Part shown: positions 1-12,480 of the stretch, one piece after another
Layout of the letters: each line of letters starts with the position of its first letter
Numbering within the stretch: the stretch's first letter is position 1
Source: Andrena cerasifolii
Lineage: Eukaryota > Arthropoda > Insecta > Hymenoptera > Andrenidae
DNA: 64,000 bases
NCBI RefSeq assembly: GCF_050908995.1
Contig: NC_135119.1
Location: 22,969,001-23,033,000 of the forward strand
Direction of reading: 5' to 3'
Position numbers and translations under genes: made by a program
The notes under the pieces: generated by a model
Databases searched by the model: none
What the model saw: the letters and a program-made list of their open reading frames with translations, nothing else
Told to the model about the DNA's origin: nothing

Positions 1-1893
1 AGTTGCACCATTCATAGCACCTATTTCGTGGCCAAGACCTAGAATCCATTCAACACCCTACTTAATGGCAACCTTCACCCTTCAATTTCTTTCATAAATA
101 CTCGTCTACCGCGCCAGACACCCCCCTTCAGTGCATTCGCCGAGCACCATATTTTCCCGTGACTCTTCGTTCGTTGCAATCAGGGTCTCCCTGCAGAATT
201 TAAAAACGGCATTTCCATTCCATCGATTTTTGCATTATCCCCCTTCCTCCCGTACGGGCAGTACGCTGCAGATTTAAAATACATTTGTTCCCCTGGAGGG
301 CCCGTTTTTTCCGGCGCGCGTACGAGTGTAGATTACCGTAAATGCATATGCGTGATGAATTACTCCGGCGAACGGGCGATATTTCTGCGTTAATATATTC
401 CAGCGTCGGAGGGGCGGGTGGGAGGAACAAAACTGCGACGCTTAAAAAATCCTCCTGGCCCCGTAACGTATATTTAATTGCAAGAATTATTGCGTTACGT
501 CCACCGACGTTAGTTGCAATTCATATCAACGCTGACAGCGTTCGCGGCACGGTTGCGCGGCTACCGTCCCGCAATAACGCTCCATCCGCCCTAAAATACA
601 CGCTTCCGCGCGCTCGCGCTTTTTCTTGTGCCCCGTAACTCTGCAGGGGCTTCGTATTGGGGATAAACTTCAAGCAGGATAAATATTAAGTCGCCTGGGG
701 TACAGTCGGCTACATAAAAGCGCACCCTTGTTTATCGAGGAGAGTATACAGGAACTGAGGTCATAATATAGTTCCATATTACGCCAAGATTGAGGAGATT
801 AGAGACAAACACTCTTTAAGTTTCATCTTCCTATGGTTGTATTTTTACTGAAGATACATCGATGCGCCTCCCTCTGAATCGAACGTGGAATAGAAAGGAA
901 GTTAGTTTCCCTTTCTTGCGATAGGCTGTACGTAGAACAGAGCCGGCGAAGGTAGGAAAAATTTTCATCGGGTTGCTCGTTACACGATTATGATACCCGC
1001 GATACGGAGCAGCGTTGAAGCAACGAGATAAGCTTGGTCGTCGTAGAACGGGCGCCCTTCGGCACGCTCCAGAATTCATCCAGAAGCTTGTAATTATTTT
1101 CAACGTCATACGTGCGCGGGGGGAGGGTCCTCTTCATTAAAGGGCGGGCAGGGAAGGATAATTAAAAGTTTCATGAGGAACGTCAGAGTGCCTAGGATGT
1201 TGTTGCGCAACTAAACGAGGGACCCTGGATCTCCCTGTTATTTGCTCCTCGAAATTGCCCCGTCCTTCCGCCTTAGCCTTGATCCGCGCGAGTCTTCCTT
1301 CCTCCAGGGCCGTTGTTCGAGAAACCTCGGATCGGGCTGATTAACACTTTGGACGTTGATTACGGTTGTTTTACAGGCCGCGACCAAGTCGGCGGAAGTT
1401 TTCTCCGGGGGAAGTGGTTGTTTGATTTTGTCAGGAGATATTTCAATTGCCCCTCTAACTTCTTCGACGCGCGAAGTTTGCTCGAAGGACGAATATTCCT
1501 GCAGCATCCCGAAGGACGAAGTGTCTTACGTTAACTGTACCGTGGCACAGAGATTCGCAGCTGGAACAGAAAATTGAGGAACCAGGTCACATGTATTCTG
1601 GCCCTAGCTGAGCAACCTGTTGTTTACTTTGTGGGGACGCTGGAAGTAGAACGTAATTAGTATGCAAGGGGGGAAAACGAAATCGCGGGTTAGCGAACTT
1701 GTCAGCAAGCCTTACTATTTTCATTTCACTCACACTAGGAACTTATTGCTCCGCTCTGAATGCCGAGTGTTTATGTAAAGAAGCTTGACAGGTGGTGGAA
1801 AAGCTTTACCATGTTTCCTTCATTAAACAATTCTTAACGAGCCAGATGCAGATGTGACTAATCTCGCTAATATCAATCCTTTTCTCTTTCTAG
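1..1893. other. unique non-coding DNA, no gene seen
   Basis: Mixed-composition DNA with many short open frames on both strands, none with a recognisable domain or convincing splice signals. I see no inverted repeat or RNA gene here. If the micro-exon that follows is real, the end of this stretch is its upstream intron or 5' flank. Confidence 0.5.
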
Positions 1894-1929
1894 ACATGTC
1901 CTACAAGCCGCAGCGTCCCATTATCGAGG
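1894..1929 (+). CDS. candidate 36-bp micro-exon of an unidentified + strand gene
   Basis: A 36-bp block lies between a pyrimidine-rich acceptor (TTTTCTCTTTCTAG, AG at 1892-1893) and a strong donor (GTGAGTACT from 1930). Read in phase 1 it begins with two bases of a split codon, then encodes MSYKPQRPIIE and ends with one base (G) of the next split codon. The length is a multiple of three, so inclusion or skipping would keep the frame. The ATG could be a true start codon if the upstream bases are 5' UTR, or just an internal Met. The trailing G joins in frame to the GT at the start of the second candidate at 42359, giving a Gly codon. I do not recognise the peptide. The intron to the next block would be about 40 kb, which is common in large neuronal insect genes. 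A chance acceptor-donor pair remains possible. Confidence 0.42.
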
Positions 1930-2664
1930 GTGAGTACTCACTTCCATTTCTTCGTTACCGTGGCTTCTTACCAACCCCTCGCCGCTTACCGGTGCACGCT
2001 CTTTGTAATCTAGACTTTCTCCCAAAAATGGCAAAGCTTATCGCGCTTGACGCCTCGCGAAAGCGACGATAACATTATAAGCTAGGCAAGCCCCCGCGCG
2101 GAATCTTACCCCTGAAGCAATCGGGGAGAACTGGCACGAAGAAGCGAGGAATCGTAAATGCTTCGCGCTTTCACGGCTAGGCGATGCAAATTGGCGATCA
2201 CGCGATATTTAAGAACGCGTTATCCCAGACGATGACGGACACGAGGGCTCGTGTCTTTCAGGCGGGCCCACGACTCAATTACCAGAGGGAGCGCAGCGCC
2301 TGGCAGATCTCGAAATTGCGATTCGAACGATCACGCCATCGCGCTCGCATCGAGAACCTCGCCGGGTTAATTGAACGGCCCATTCTTGCGAGCAATTTTT
2401 CCCTACGCTTGATCGCGCTCATTTCGCCCGACGCTGCTCCTATCGCCAGGCTGGCAATTTTTCACCAGGTGAGATACAACAATGGTCGCGCATAAATACT
2501 CGGAATTACGTACGTAAAGCACTGCTATATCGCGGATCGCGAAACTCCTGTCGTCGTGCGAACGACCGTTGACTACTTGGGTATACGTTTCGTGGTGTTT
2601 TTCCCTTGTTCATTCCTTGGAAAGATCGTTATATATTAAAAATGCGTGGACTTTGTATATAGAG
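1930..2664 (+). other. putative intron start, no further gene seen
   Basis: Begins with the donor of the preceding block. An open stretch (2263-2468) has a fair acceptor and donor but its phase does not fit the micro-exon. Nothing else is supported. Confidence 0.4.
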
Positions 2665-3170
2665 CTGGGTACGGTTCAAACGATTGTGGCCGATGGAGAT
2701 TTGATTGTGGGATAGCTTACCATGTTTTAGCCTTTTTTATCGCTAACATTCTACAGTATTTCACGAACATGGTTTAGGGCACTGCCAAGCCACAGGTTCC
2801 CGTCTAGAACACTTCTATTTCGCGAGGGAAACATCACTGCGACCACATCTGCGTTATCATAATTATATAAATCTTCGCGGTCTGCTGTGTTCGATGCTGT
2901 AGCGTAAATGATGCCAAGAACAAATGTAAAATAATTTTTATTGCAATGAACTCGAGAAAAATCAGAATAATTTTATGCTCCTCGCTAAGAGATATCACTC
3001 ATCAAATTTCCGTAGAAGCGCGATATCTCGTTCGTACATATATTGGCCACCTTACGTGTCCTAAACCATGTTCATGAAATACTGTAGAATGTTAGCGACA
3101 AGAAAAAAGACCGACCATGGTAAGCTACCCCACAATCGAATCTCGATCGGCCACAATCGTTTGAGCCCAG
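2665..3170. mobile_element. foldback (long inverted repeat) element, about 0.5 kb
   Basis: The left arm (about 2665-2785) and right arm (about 3055-3170) are imperfect reverse complements along more than 110 bp. The outer ends read CTGGG..TTCAAACGATTG and its complement CAATCGTTTGAGCCCAG; the inner ends share ATTCTACAGTATTTC and the complement GAAATACTGTAGAAT. The 270-bp loop has no open frame of note. This is the layout of a non-autonomous DNA transposon (MITE or foldback type). I could not see an unambiguous target duplication, so the superfamily is unknown. Confidence 0.75.
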
Positions 3171-5097
3171 TGTACAGCCGTTTGAAGTCTTTTAGGGTTT
3201 CAATCACCAAAACCTCCCCCGTAGGCAATACTTTTAATTAAAAGTAAAGCTGTGTTGCTTGGTTCACGGTGGATTCCACTATCGCTCCTGTAATCGTAGC
3301 TGGCACGCTGCTAAATAGAAAATATTTAATGCAAACGCTATCAAAGGTTCTTTCATAAATCAGAATTCCATTGCAACTTTTGGGAAAGTGAAAGAGCATT
3401 CATCGCCCTGTTTCGCCGCTGCGTTTTGATTATAATCTTTCGGTAACCTGAAAAGCCACGCGCGTTTACAAAACACCGGCGCAAATCATTCTGTCAAACA
3501 CGTTATGCGAGGACTGTTTCCCAATTCCCCGCCCGTGTTCGCCATTGTTGCAAATATCCTATGTGTACCGATACTGGGCACGGGTTTTGTTCTGGACTCT
3601 TGTTGGCAATGCCCCTCGCATTTTGCTATCACTGTGACAGTGTAACCGAGGTGAGTGCGGCGAGGGGATGTATTAGTTGTACAGACCGTACGGTCTCCGT
3701 TAATTTGGAGTAGGGTCCTGTTAAAGCGCGGAGAAATACATGAGAAGTTAATTCGTTAGTTATAAACGAACTGCCAGGGGAAAGAGGAAGGTTCATATTT
3801 GTAGGAGGTACGTCTTCTTGTCCGCTATAATTACTACCCCTCCACAATGGCTTCGTTAATTAACAGTTCAGGAAAATAGGTCGAGCAAACGCGAACAGAA
3901 ATTATAATGGGTGCTTTAGTATTCTATTATTTCAGAAAGATTTGCGGGAGTACCAGTGGATGACGTAACGTTTCCGCGATGAATAATAGTCACTGTCTGA
4001 CACGAAACGGGAGCACCGCTTTGAAAATTATTGACAGTGGCGGGGGGGATGATTTAACGTTTTTTGACGAACCTTTCAAACAGCAGATTCTTCCGCGAGA
4101 GTTGCATCTCCGTGTACGCGTAACGAGCTTATAACGTACATTAAATGAAAACATTCGATGAAGTACAGCTTAATTATTTTATAATTACACTCTGCCCCGT
4201 CAGGAATTCAACCTTCCATTTCATGCAATCCGCTTTCTCCGCGGCAGACGCGGTGGATATTACGCAATTTTGCCAATACCGTTCCCCCGCTTTTATATCT
4301 CATCTAGACTTAAATTCTCTCTGAAATTAACGTTACCGGAGTACACAGCTTTCCTCGCCCACTTCGAGCAACAATTTCTGCAGAAGCACATTCATCGGGT
4401 AATCAGCGATTTACCGGGAACGATCGCGACTCCCTTGTCACTTAACTCCATAGATCATGACAGATGAAATGTGACGGGCAATTTCCAGAATTTCCGACGT
4501 CCCGAGGTGTAAAACAGTTGGCGGGGAACGCGGCCGCGTCGGGTCGCCTTAACAGACGCGGAAATTACTTTACACGTTTCGACGGGGCCGCGGAATGCCT
4601 GCGTGAAATTTGTAGCGCAGCGACTGTCGATTATCAATTATTACCGAAGTTGGGCGCGAGGGAGGGGGCGAGGGTGTCGGCGGGAAAGGACGAGGGCGGA
4701 CGTTAGGTACAGTTACCATTATTTGAATAGTTCACCGATACGATCGTTTCGGCAATGCGCACTGCGGCTATCCGAAGTTTGAACATCCGGATATTGAATA
4801 CGGTTATGCGGAAATTGGGAATATTCCGGATACTTCGCTCGCCGTTACTTCGTGGCAACGTCAGATGTTTCGATGACAACGGTGCGCCCTGGCCAATTAG
4901 TTTTGAATTCCGCGTAAATCAGGCCCCGGAAATGTCGTGCACACGATCAGAGTAATTGGAAACGGCGCTGGTTCCGCGGGCTGATCACCGAAATCCAGCG
5001 AATTTGCTTCTTCGGAACCCTCGATCGGGGGACAAACCCTCGTCGTTTAAATTCCGGTCTGCTCTGCTCTGTAGCTCGATGCTTCTTTCTCTCGCGC
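3171..5097. other. unique non-coding DNA, no gene seen
   Basis: No repeat arms, RNA gene or convincing exon found. Open frames here are short and composition-driven. Confidence 0.5.
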
Positions 5098-5925
5098 CGC
5101 ACAGTGTCGCGGCACGTGTTCAAAAAGCAAAAATTCGAGTTTTCAAATTTTGTATTTCATTTCATGGAATTGATAGTAAACACTCCTCCGACATAAAAAA
5201 AATAACGGATTTAAGGTTGTATGCTTATGTATGCACTGCATTTTTGTTGTATTTATAAGTTCTTTTTTTTTAAAATAAGCAAAATATATCCTTCTTTCGT
5301 TTTATTAATTAAAAATTCTTGTATTTAAAGATATGGAGACGTGCCAGTGGCTCAAATTATTAATATTTTTGTGGCATTTTCTAATTCTGGAGAGGCTTAA
5401 AAAAAAGGAACATATCGGTTCTTTCATTTTTTTACTACAATTACTTCTTTTTATGGCCTTTAATTTGGTATAAATTGTATCTGCTCCCGAGTGCTCCCAC
5501 ATAAGAAAAAATACACATAATGAAACGAAAAAACTAGACAAATTTGTGCTAGAATATTTATTTTTAAAAGACACTGAGTTTTGAATTCCTTCAGATTCAA
5601 CTGACAGAGACGAAGATGTATAGTAAGAATGAATAATTTAAAGTTTACTATCAATACGAATTATTTAAAAAAATAATTTTATTTATTTATAATTGTTTCA
5701 TATGTTTGTTATTAATTTGTGTTTAAATGTATTTAAAAATATATATATTTTATTTGTTTTACTTTTATTATGTTCAAAAATATATATTTTACTGAATTAC
5801 TTTATGTTAAAAATTAATTGTTTTGCGTATAAATATGATTAACATATCAATTACATGTAAATAACTGTAACTTAATGGAAAATTGATTTTTGATTTTTTT
5901 CCCTATACACTCGTTACACAGTGCG
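5098..5925. mobile_element. AT-rich island, possible degenerate transposon
   Basis: Base composition turns sharply AT-rich between about 5110 and 5900, unlike both flanks. The edges carry CGCACAGTG (5098-5106) and CACAGTGCG (5917-5925), which are inverted to each other with one mismatch. A perfect 13-bp inverted pair (ATTGATAGTAAAC at 5169, GTTTACTATCAAT at 5643) lies inside. The edge motif resembles the end of the foldback at 7722 (GCACAGTGGGAC). An 89-codon minus-strand frame (5305-5574) has no domain I recognise. An old insertion is the simplest reading, but an AT-rich unique stretch is not excluded. Confidence 0.35.
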
Positions 5926-7721
5926 TCGCTTAGAAGTGGACCATCCATCTTTTCTATTTATTGGTATATATCGATAATGGAGATAAATAAGAGAGTCTGA
6001 GAATTACATACGCAGTTATTGCTGTCAGGGAATAATGGGAATGATGGAAATAGCGGGCTCAAGTGGCCATTGCATTTTCATCCAACTATACATAACTGTT
6101 ACTTGCACGAGTATCAGCCGGCGTATCCGTCAGCCAGATACACCTACACTTTCGCATAACGATAGAATATCCGCCATCGAACTGGCTGGAGTGTTTGCAC
6201 AGAATCATTCGAACATTTTCAGATGCTTCGCGCTTCGAGTGCATCCCCGTTGCCAAGGAAAGCCTCGCGAATATATCTCTGCGTTTTGTGGCTCTCGAGA
6301 TGCTCCACGGCGCCGCGAAATTTATTCCATTTACGAATGGCTTTCCCGCGAATAATTTTTATCGAGTCTCTCGTCGCGCCCGTATTTCCGCTTGCGTTCC
6401 GCGGGGGCGATAAGGAGATCCGTATAATTCGGATAAATAATACAGCGCTGTAACGAGGCTCTATTTCTTCCTCCTTTCCCCTCTTCAAATAATACTTTCC
6501 TGGTGTTACGTACGGTATGTTTCAGTGACTGTGTTATGAGGAATCTTTCAGGGATATATTCATGATATTCGTTGAAATTTAATCGCACAAAGGGAGCTCT
6601 TAGGGTACACGAAAAAGGAATTTACCTGTATTTCTTTGGAAAGTTGAGAAGTGGTTCAATTTGAGAATTACTCAATACTTTGAGTAATATACGTACGGTA
6701 CTTAATATAATATTATTCAGAAATATAGAATTAGTATTGAATACAATTTTCAATGTAATAAGTAGAGTGAGTTCCCTTCACTCCGGACGGCACTTAATAC
6801 CGGACATTCGTTACCGGGCATCAGTGATACTTGAAACGTTACCGAGCCGTTATTCCGCATAAACCGTAGAGGGGATAGAGACAACAACAAGTAGGTTTCG
6901 AGTGTTTCGACACATTCCAGTCGCCTGTGCATATGTAAGGAGTCTTCTTACTTGAGAGAAACTGGTGGGACAGAGAGCTTCAGTGATAGAAGGTTGTATA
7001 TGGTCAGACGCGCCTCGAGTCCCCTAAAACAGATGCTATGTTCCCCCGCACACGGCGATACACAAATTATCTTAGTTTTATTTCGAAAATAAGAGCTGTC
7101 CAAGTCTACTAAAACATTCGTTTCAACTTCAAGAGACTATCATGTAATTCGAAACGTCATTGGATAATACAAACTATAATCTGCAACCAACTCACTGCAA
7201 TGCACTGTGCACGCGCGATATTAACGAGAAACGTTTGGATACAGGATACAACGCGATTGTCTCGCTACACTATGATGCATGCTAATCGAAATGTTACCCC
7301 GGAATCGTTTGAGCGTTTCGCGCGTCACGGTTGCCAGAGGATTCACCGGGAATGTATCTCGAAGCGGAAGAATTGTCTGCGCGCACCGTCGCATTTTGAG
7401 ATTTCATCCGTTCTTTCTGTCCACGAGACGCATTGCGCGGGGCGAAGGCCCACGCAGCGTTGCGGCTCTCTCGTTCGCTGAAAGGTCTCACTGATACGCT
7501 ATTTTCTTCTGTCCCCCGAGGGTGCATCGCGGCGCGATATGCATCAGTCGCATTACAGAGATCGTTGGCGTGCGTTCCTGTAGAACGTCCACATTCCTCG
7601 GTACGCTGGCGCGGACGCGGCCTTCTCTTACAATTCAACTTTAAAATCGCGCGTCGGAATACCTGGGGTTCGAGCGTCTACTTTTAAATAAATTCATCCT
7701 CGGTCGTGTGTCACCCCACCG
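5926..7721. other. unique non-coding DNA, no gene seen
   Basis: No repeat structure or convincing exon. Several overlapping open frames at 6.2-6.5 and 7.2-7.7 kb occupy CpG-rich DNA and look like chance. Confidence 0.5.
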
Positions 7722-8734
7722 CACAGTGGGACGGATCGACGTTTAGGTAGGCATTCAGTTCATTTCTTACATATTTCATCATTTAATGATTATAATCTAA
7801 GATTACAGGTAATATATTGTATAATAAATACAATAATCATTTTTTTTCTCGTCGCTCTTTTTAATAATGGGACTTCAAGATTCCCTTCATGTTGATTTTC
7901 ATATATATACATCCATATATATGGATCGGGGCTTATTAATAAATTATGTAGAACATCTTGATTTGTCATTTTTCGGCTGCTCCTTTTGCGTATAATTCGC
8001 AGTAGTTTTTAAAATCATTATTTCGGGCGTTCTGGGCTTCCTCAGTTAAATATTCCAAAAAAAATTTAGATTTCCATTTTTAGAAAATGATCAGCTTTTA
8101 CACATTGGAATAGTTTTAGTTAGTCTTTTTCTTGTATTGAAAAATATAAACACTTATATTCTATTGCCAAATTAAGATTTTTTGTTACCATTTTCGTATT
8201 TTTCTAAATTAAAAGAATTGTTCGTATTTGTCCGCAAATTCAAGCATACCTCATAATTCTGTATAGATTCAATTTCACAAAATTCAATTATTCATATCCG
8301 ACCGCATCCGACCCTTTGAAAATTGATTTTTTTTTGCACAAACGCAGGTGCAAGTCAGGAGAAATATACTAAATTTTAGTAGATAAAATAATTTTTTTTT
8401 AGAATATTTAACTGAGGAAGCCCAGAACGCCCGAAATAATGATTTTAAAAACTACTGCGAATTATACGCAAAAAGAGCAGCCGAAAATGACAAATCAAGA
8501 TGTTCTAAATAATTTATTAATAAGCCCCGATCCATATATATGGATGTATATATATGAAAATCAACATGAAGGGAATCTTGAAGTCCCATTATTAAAAAAA
8601 GCGACAAGAAAAAAAATGATTATTGTATTTATTATACAATATATTACCTGTAATCTTAGATTATAATAATTAAATGTTGAAATATGTAAGAAATGAACTG
8701 AATGCCTACCTAAACGTCGATCCGTCCCACTGTG
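7722..8734. mobile_element. 1-kb foldback element with near-identical 340-bp arms
   Basis: The ends are the perfect inverted pair CACAGTGGGACGGATCGACG and its complement. The arms run from about 7722 to 8060 and from about 8396 to 8734 and differ at only a few per cent of positions, with matching landmarks such as ATGGATCGGGGCTTATTAAT and CTGGGCTTCCTCAG. The 335-bp loop is AT-rich and non-coding. A 75-codon frame at 8439-8666 lies wholly within one arm and has no recognised domain. No target duplication is obvious. The close match of the arms suggests a recent insertion or arm-to-arm conversion. Superfamily unknown. Confidence 0.85.
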
Positions 8735-11700
8735 CAGCGTCGAGATAAAATGAAACACACTTCAGCCAGATAAGGGACGATATTCAGCGATGAGTCCGTG
8801 GAGGATGCGCTGCTCTGAAAGTTACGATTACACTCGTCTGCTGTGAATAGTATTGGTTATTAAGTATCGCGAAATTAGTGTAAGCTAATGCGCAGAGAGT
8901 AAATACACATTTAGGAGTTACGGCTTGGAGTTGTTATTTGTAAACGTTTCAAGGAACGCAATTAATGAATTTCTGTCGAAACGGAAGCCACTGGACGCGC
9001 TGGGAAAGGGAGAATAAACGCGGAACAAGTGGCGCCAGCAATCAGATGCAGAGGAGTACAGGGTATATCGTTATTTCGAACGGTGAAAGTTCCATTTATG
9101 TTTTATGGCACGCTCCGGAGGGGTTCGTTGAATGGAGGGGAAACGCGTGGCGTTCCATAAAGACGACTGGATGAAAAAGGTAGAGTAGAAATTCCGCCGA
9201 AAAATATTCTACGACAGCGGGTGCAGTTACTATAAATCGCTGCGTCCTCCTGTTCCATTCACCTCCCACCGCTCCGTCGCGGTGGTGTGAATGCAAGCGA
9301 GGGTCACGGGAGGGCGAGGCAGCCGGGGACGAAGGGTAAAGGAACGCAGCCGTCGGAGGAAAAAAAAAACGAGTCTGGCCGATAAATTACACGTGGAAAA
9401 AAGCGTGCACAGTCAGTAGGATGGGGAGAAAGAGAATCAGAGATCCAGGGTGGCAGAGCGAGAGAAAGGAATGGAGATAGGAAGAAAGGGGAGAATCGTC
9501 GGTTCACGTGGTATAAATGTGGGAGGGCTCGGTTTTTACGGTTTTTTCTGACCCCTCTTGAAACCACCTTACACTAGCAACCGTTATCGGGCGGCTCGCT
9601 AATATCAGCCGCGAAATTTCAGCGAACACCTCGGTCGATAGCGTGGCGAGGAAAATCCAGACGTAGTTTTCTCTGCTGTCTGCTTGGGCGAAGTCGCAGA
9701 TAGTCGCAATGAAACGCCTTCGTTGCATACGATCTCTTTGTAATATCTCTCGACTGATCCACACTCAACTACGGAGAAGTAAATAAACACTTTGAACGAA
9801 CAGACTGGAGATTAACGCGAGACTATAACACCCCCGGAGCGAACGAAACTCGAGCCAGCACGCGTATCGACGAGTGCACCTGACGCCAGGTGTTTTCGAG
9901 GCGTCTCGTGGCGGTGTCGATTTGCGGGGAAACCGGACGCGCGTTGCGTAATGGCGCGGATTCCCGAGGAAATGCAGCGAAAGCGACCGAAAGAGTTACG
10001 GGGCGCACGTGAGAATGTCAGGGACGCCGGAGATCCCGGCCCACGGTTTTACTATTCCCGGCCTCTGCGGTTCAGATATTTCTAGTTTCTCCCCGCGAAA
10101 CGTGGCCGGGCAGCTTTGTGTGCGCGGCACATACGCGTCTTTGCGCGGGCCTGTACGTGGCGTGCAAGCTACACCCGCGGACAAAGATAAGGTTACGTTA
10201 AGAAATTGCTTTCCGTGGGACGAAGCCAAACCCGTAGCAACTCCCTTCTCGGGCGGCAATCTTTTCTTCTTTGCCGCTTTCCGTGGCCCGCGGACCCCCC
10301 TCTGCTAGCCACCCACGGTGGTTTCTTCCTGTTTCCCCTTCACTCCCATCCTTTCCCTCTTGCCCCGTGTTTCCACCCGGCGTCGTTCCCCTCGTCTCAT
10401 ACTTATACCGCTTCAGCTTTCGTCTCTGTCCACTTCCTTCCGTCGAGATGCACGCCGACAAAGGGCCACGGAGTCAAAGAGGCGCAGGCAAAGAACGCGG
10501 GAAGCCGTGCAGCGGTCTTTCAGCTTGCACGAAGCCAGACTAATGCTCCGTCTTTGGTCGCGGGGCAAGCTGACGGCGATCATTTTGTTACGATAGCAGT
10601 TCCACTCGCGCCCAGAACTTTCGCGCCTCTCTCAACCACTCCTGGCCCCTCCGTTTGCAACGACCTCCGCGCCCTCGCTGCGCGGGAGAGACAAATTGGA
10701 TAGGAGCCATCTTACCATCCGGTTTTCCCGAGAAATTGGACGCGCAGGGTGAGAAGGCTTGATACCTCGGACGCGTGACTCGGTGCTTGGGTAATTATCC
10801 GGATCTCGCGCACAAGGGAGTAGACTGGATACTTCGTGTGTACTTCGTTGGGTATCTCCTTTGACTCATGAATATGTATCTTTTGAGTACTTTGATCTTG
10901 GAGAGCATTGGGTCAAACGGTAATCTAGAATTTTTATCAAGAATTTAATCACTTTATTTAATCAAGAATTTTTTTAGCAATTTATAAATCTGTCCAGAGC
11001 ACTGTTATTGTTTTATGAATATACATGGAGAATAGACGAGACGCAGTAGATGTCGAGCAGATAATGAACAGAGAAAAGTCGAATATCCCTTGTCGCTGTA
11101 ATTCCATCGGTTCACTTTTTGTGAACGTCGAGCCGCTCCAGTGAAAGGATTTAATGCGCGACAGTAAATCGAGTCGCTGAAATATCTGTCTGCTAGTCCG
11201 GCAATCCTGTGTACCTATCGCATTCGATGTATCGGACAGAGGGCACGGTAACCGCGTAATGCGTGGCATAACAACGAGCGATAACACTTTATAATATTTT
11301 ACAAAACCGGTCAGTAGCACCGGTTGCATTATGAGCGAAAAGTCGATGCCTGCGTGGCTCGTGGAGGGGCCAAGGGAGGATTAAAATTAGCCCGTCATAT
11401 TAGCAGGACCGACGGCCAATTTACGTATTATTTAAACCCGTTTGCTGTAAATAAGCGGGACGAACGGTAATCCCATGCAAGTTATAATGAAAAGCAAACG
11501 CCCCGTTTGTTTAACTGGCCCACTTTTCCACTTCTTCGATCCTTCATTTCGCTTCTAGACCTTCGTATTTAAAGCCTGCCTTTCATGGATGGAGAGATCA
11601 ATTGCTGGTCGAAGGAAACGACGCATTTAACAGTATTTTTTAATAACTCCTGAGCACTGACATTCGAGTTCTCGAATCCAGCTCCCTTTCATGAAGAATC

Positions 11701-12456
11701 ACGATGCTAAGAAGAAGGGTGATTGATAGTCGTGACTTCTAGGACCGCAAAAAAAATTATTTTCCACAACGTGAACGCGGCTTCTGGATTATACACGAAG
11801 GAAAGAAACGAAACCCTCTTTCTTCGATTTGGGAAAATGTATAATCGAAGCTCCCGCATCCATGGTTAATGGATTCGATATCTGATGAAGTAAAAATGCC
11901 CGTGCACCAGTCCGCGGATTAAACAAAAGGAGATAAACGCTAAATGGGTCGCCACTGAAAATGGGAGGTATGAATTAATCAACCGAGCCGAGTCTCGTGG
12001 TCTGCCGTTTATCGAGATCTCTCCACCCTACTGTGAACCTCGCGCGCCCCCACCGCGCTTTTGCAAATCGTGTTACGTCATTCTTCATTTTTCACCTCCA
12101 TTGGTCGAAATAGGCTTTCGAGTGATTCGGGAAGAATCATCGTCCTCGGCGCGGTAGCTAAATTTTATCAAATGCAGTTGGATGTGCGCTTGCCTTTCGC
12201 GCGGTCAGTTTCAATATTGACCCGCTTCAGCGACCGGCGTTGGCATTTCATGGATACTTTCATTTATTTTTGTGGACGCTACCGTTCGACGATTTTTAAT
12301 TACCTTACATTGGAAACAGTACCGCCGACCGTTCAAAAGCACGACTGTGTGCTGTATTGGATGCATTGTTTCGATTGGGTGGAGATACTGAATTGATTGT
12401 TGCAGAGAATTATTTACAGTGACAGTAGATGAGCTAAAAGTAACAAGATTCCAAAA
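8735..12456. other. unique non-coding DNA, no gene seen
   Basis: Mostly CpG-rich unique DNA. A small hairpin (CATTCACC near 9257 against GGTGTGAATG near 9284) is present. Long open frames at 10.2-10.7 kb have biased Ser/Pro/Arg composition in several frames at once and no domain. A 115-codon minus frame (10982-11329) is likewise unrecognised. Confidence 0.5.
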
Positions 12457-12480
12457 TGAACAGTGAATTTTCACTGTTCA
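12457..12480. repeat. perfect 11-bp-stem hairpin
   Basis: TGAACAGTGAA, a two-base TT spacer, then TTCACTGTTCA: a perfect inverted repeat. It is too short for a miRNA precursor and has no T-run beside it. It may be a chance or cruciform-prone site. Confidence 0.6.

Noticed and set aside
2263..2468. Open block between CTTTCAG and GTGAGATAC
   Set aside because: Open in phase 0 only, not matching the phase-1 micro-exons, and the peptide looks random.
5305..5574. 89-codon minus frame in the AT-rich island
   Set aside because: Considered as a transposase remnant, but no motif of any family I know.
10206..10703. 165-codon + frame with several overlapping companions
   Set aside because: Ser/Pro/Phe-rich in one frame and Arg-rich in others, as expected for pyrimidine-rich non-coding DNA.
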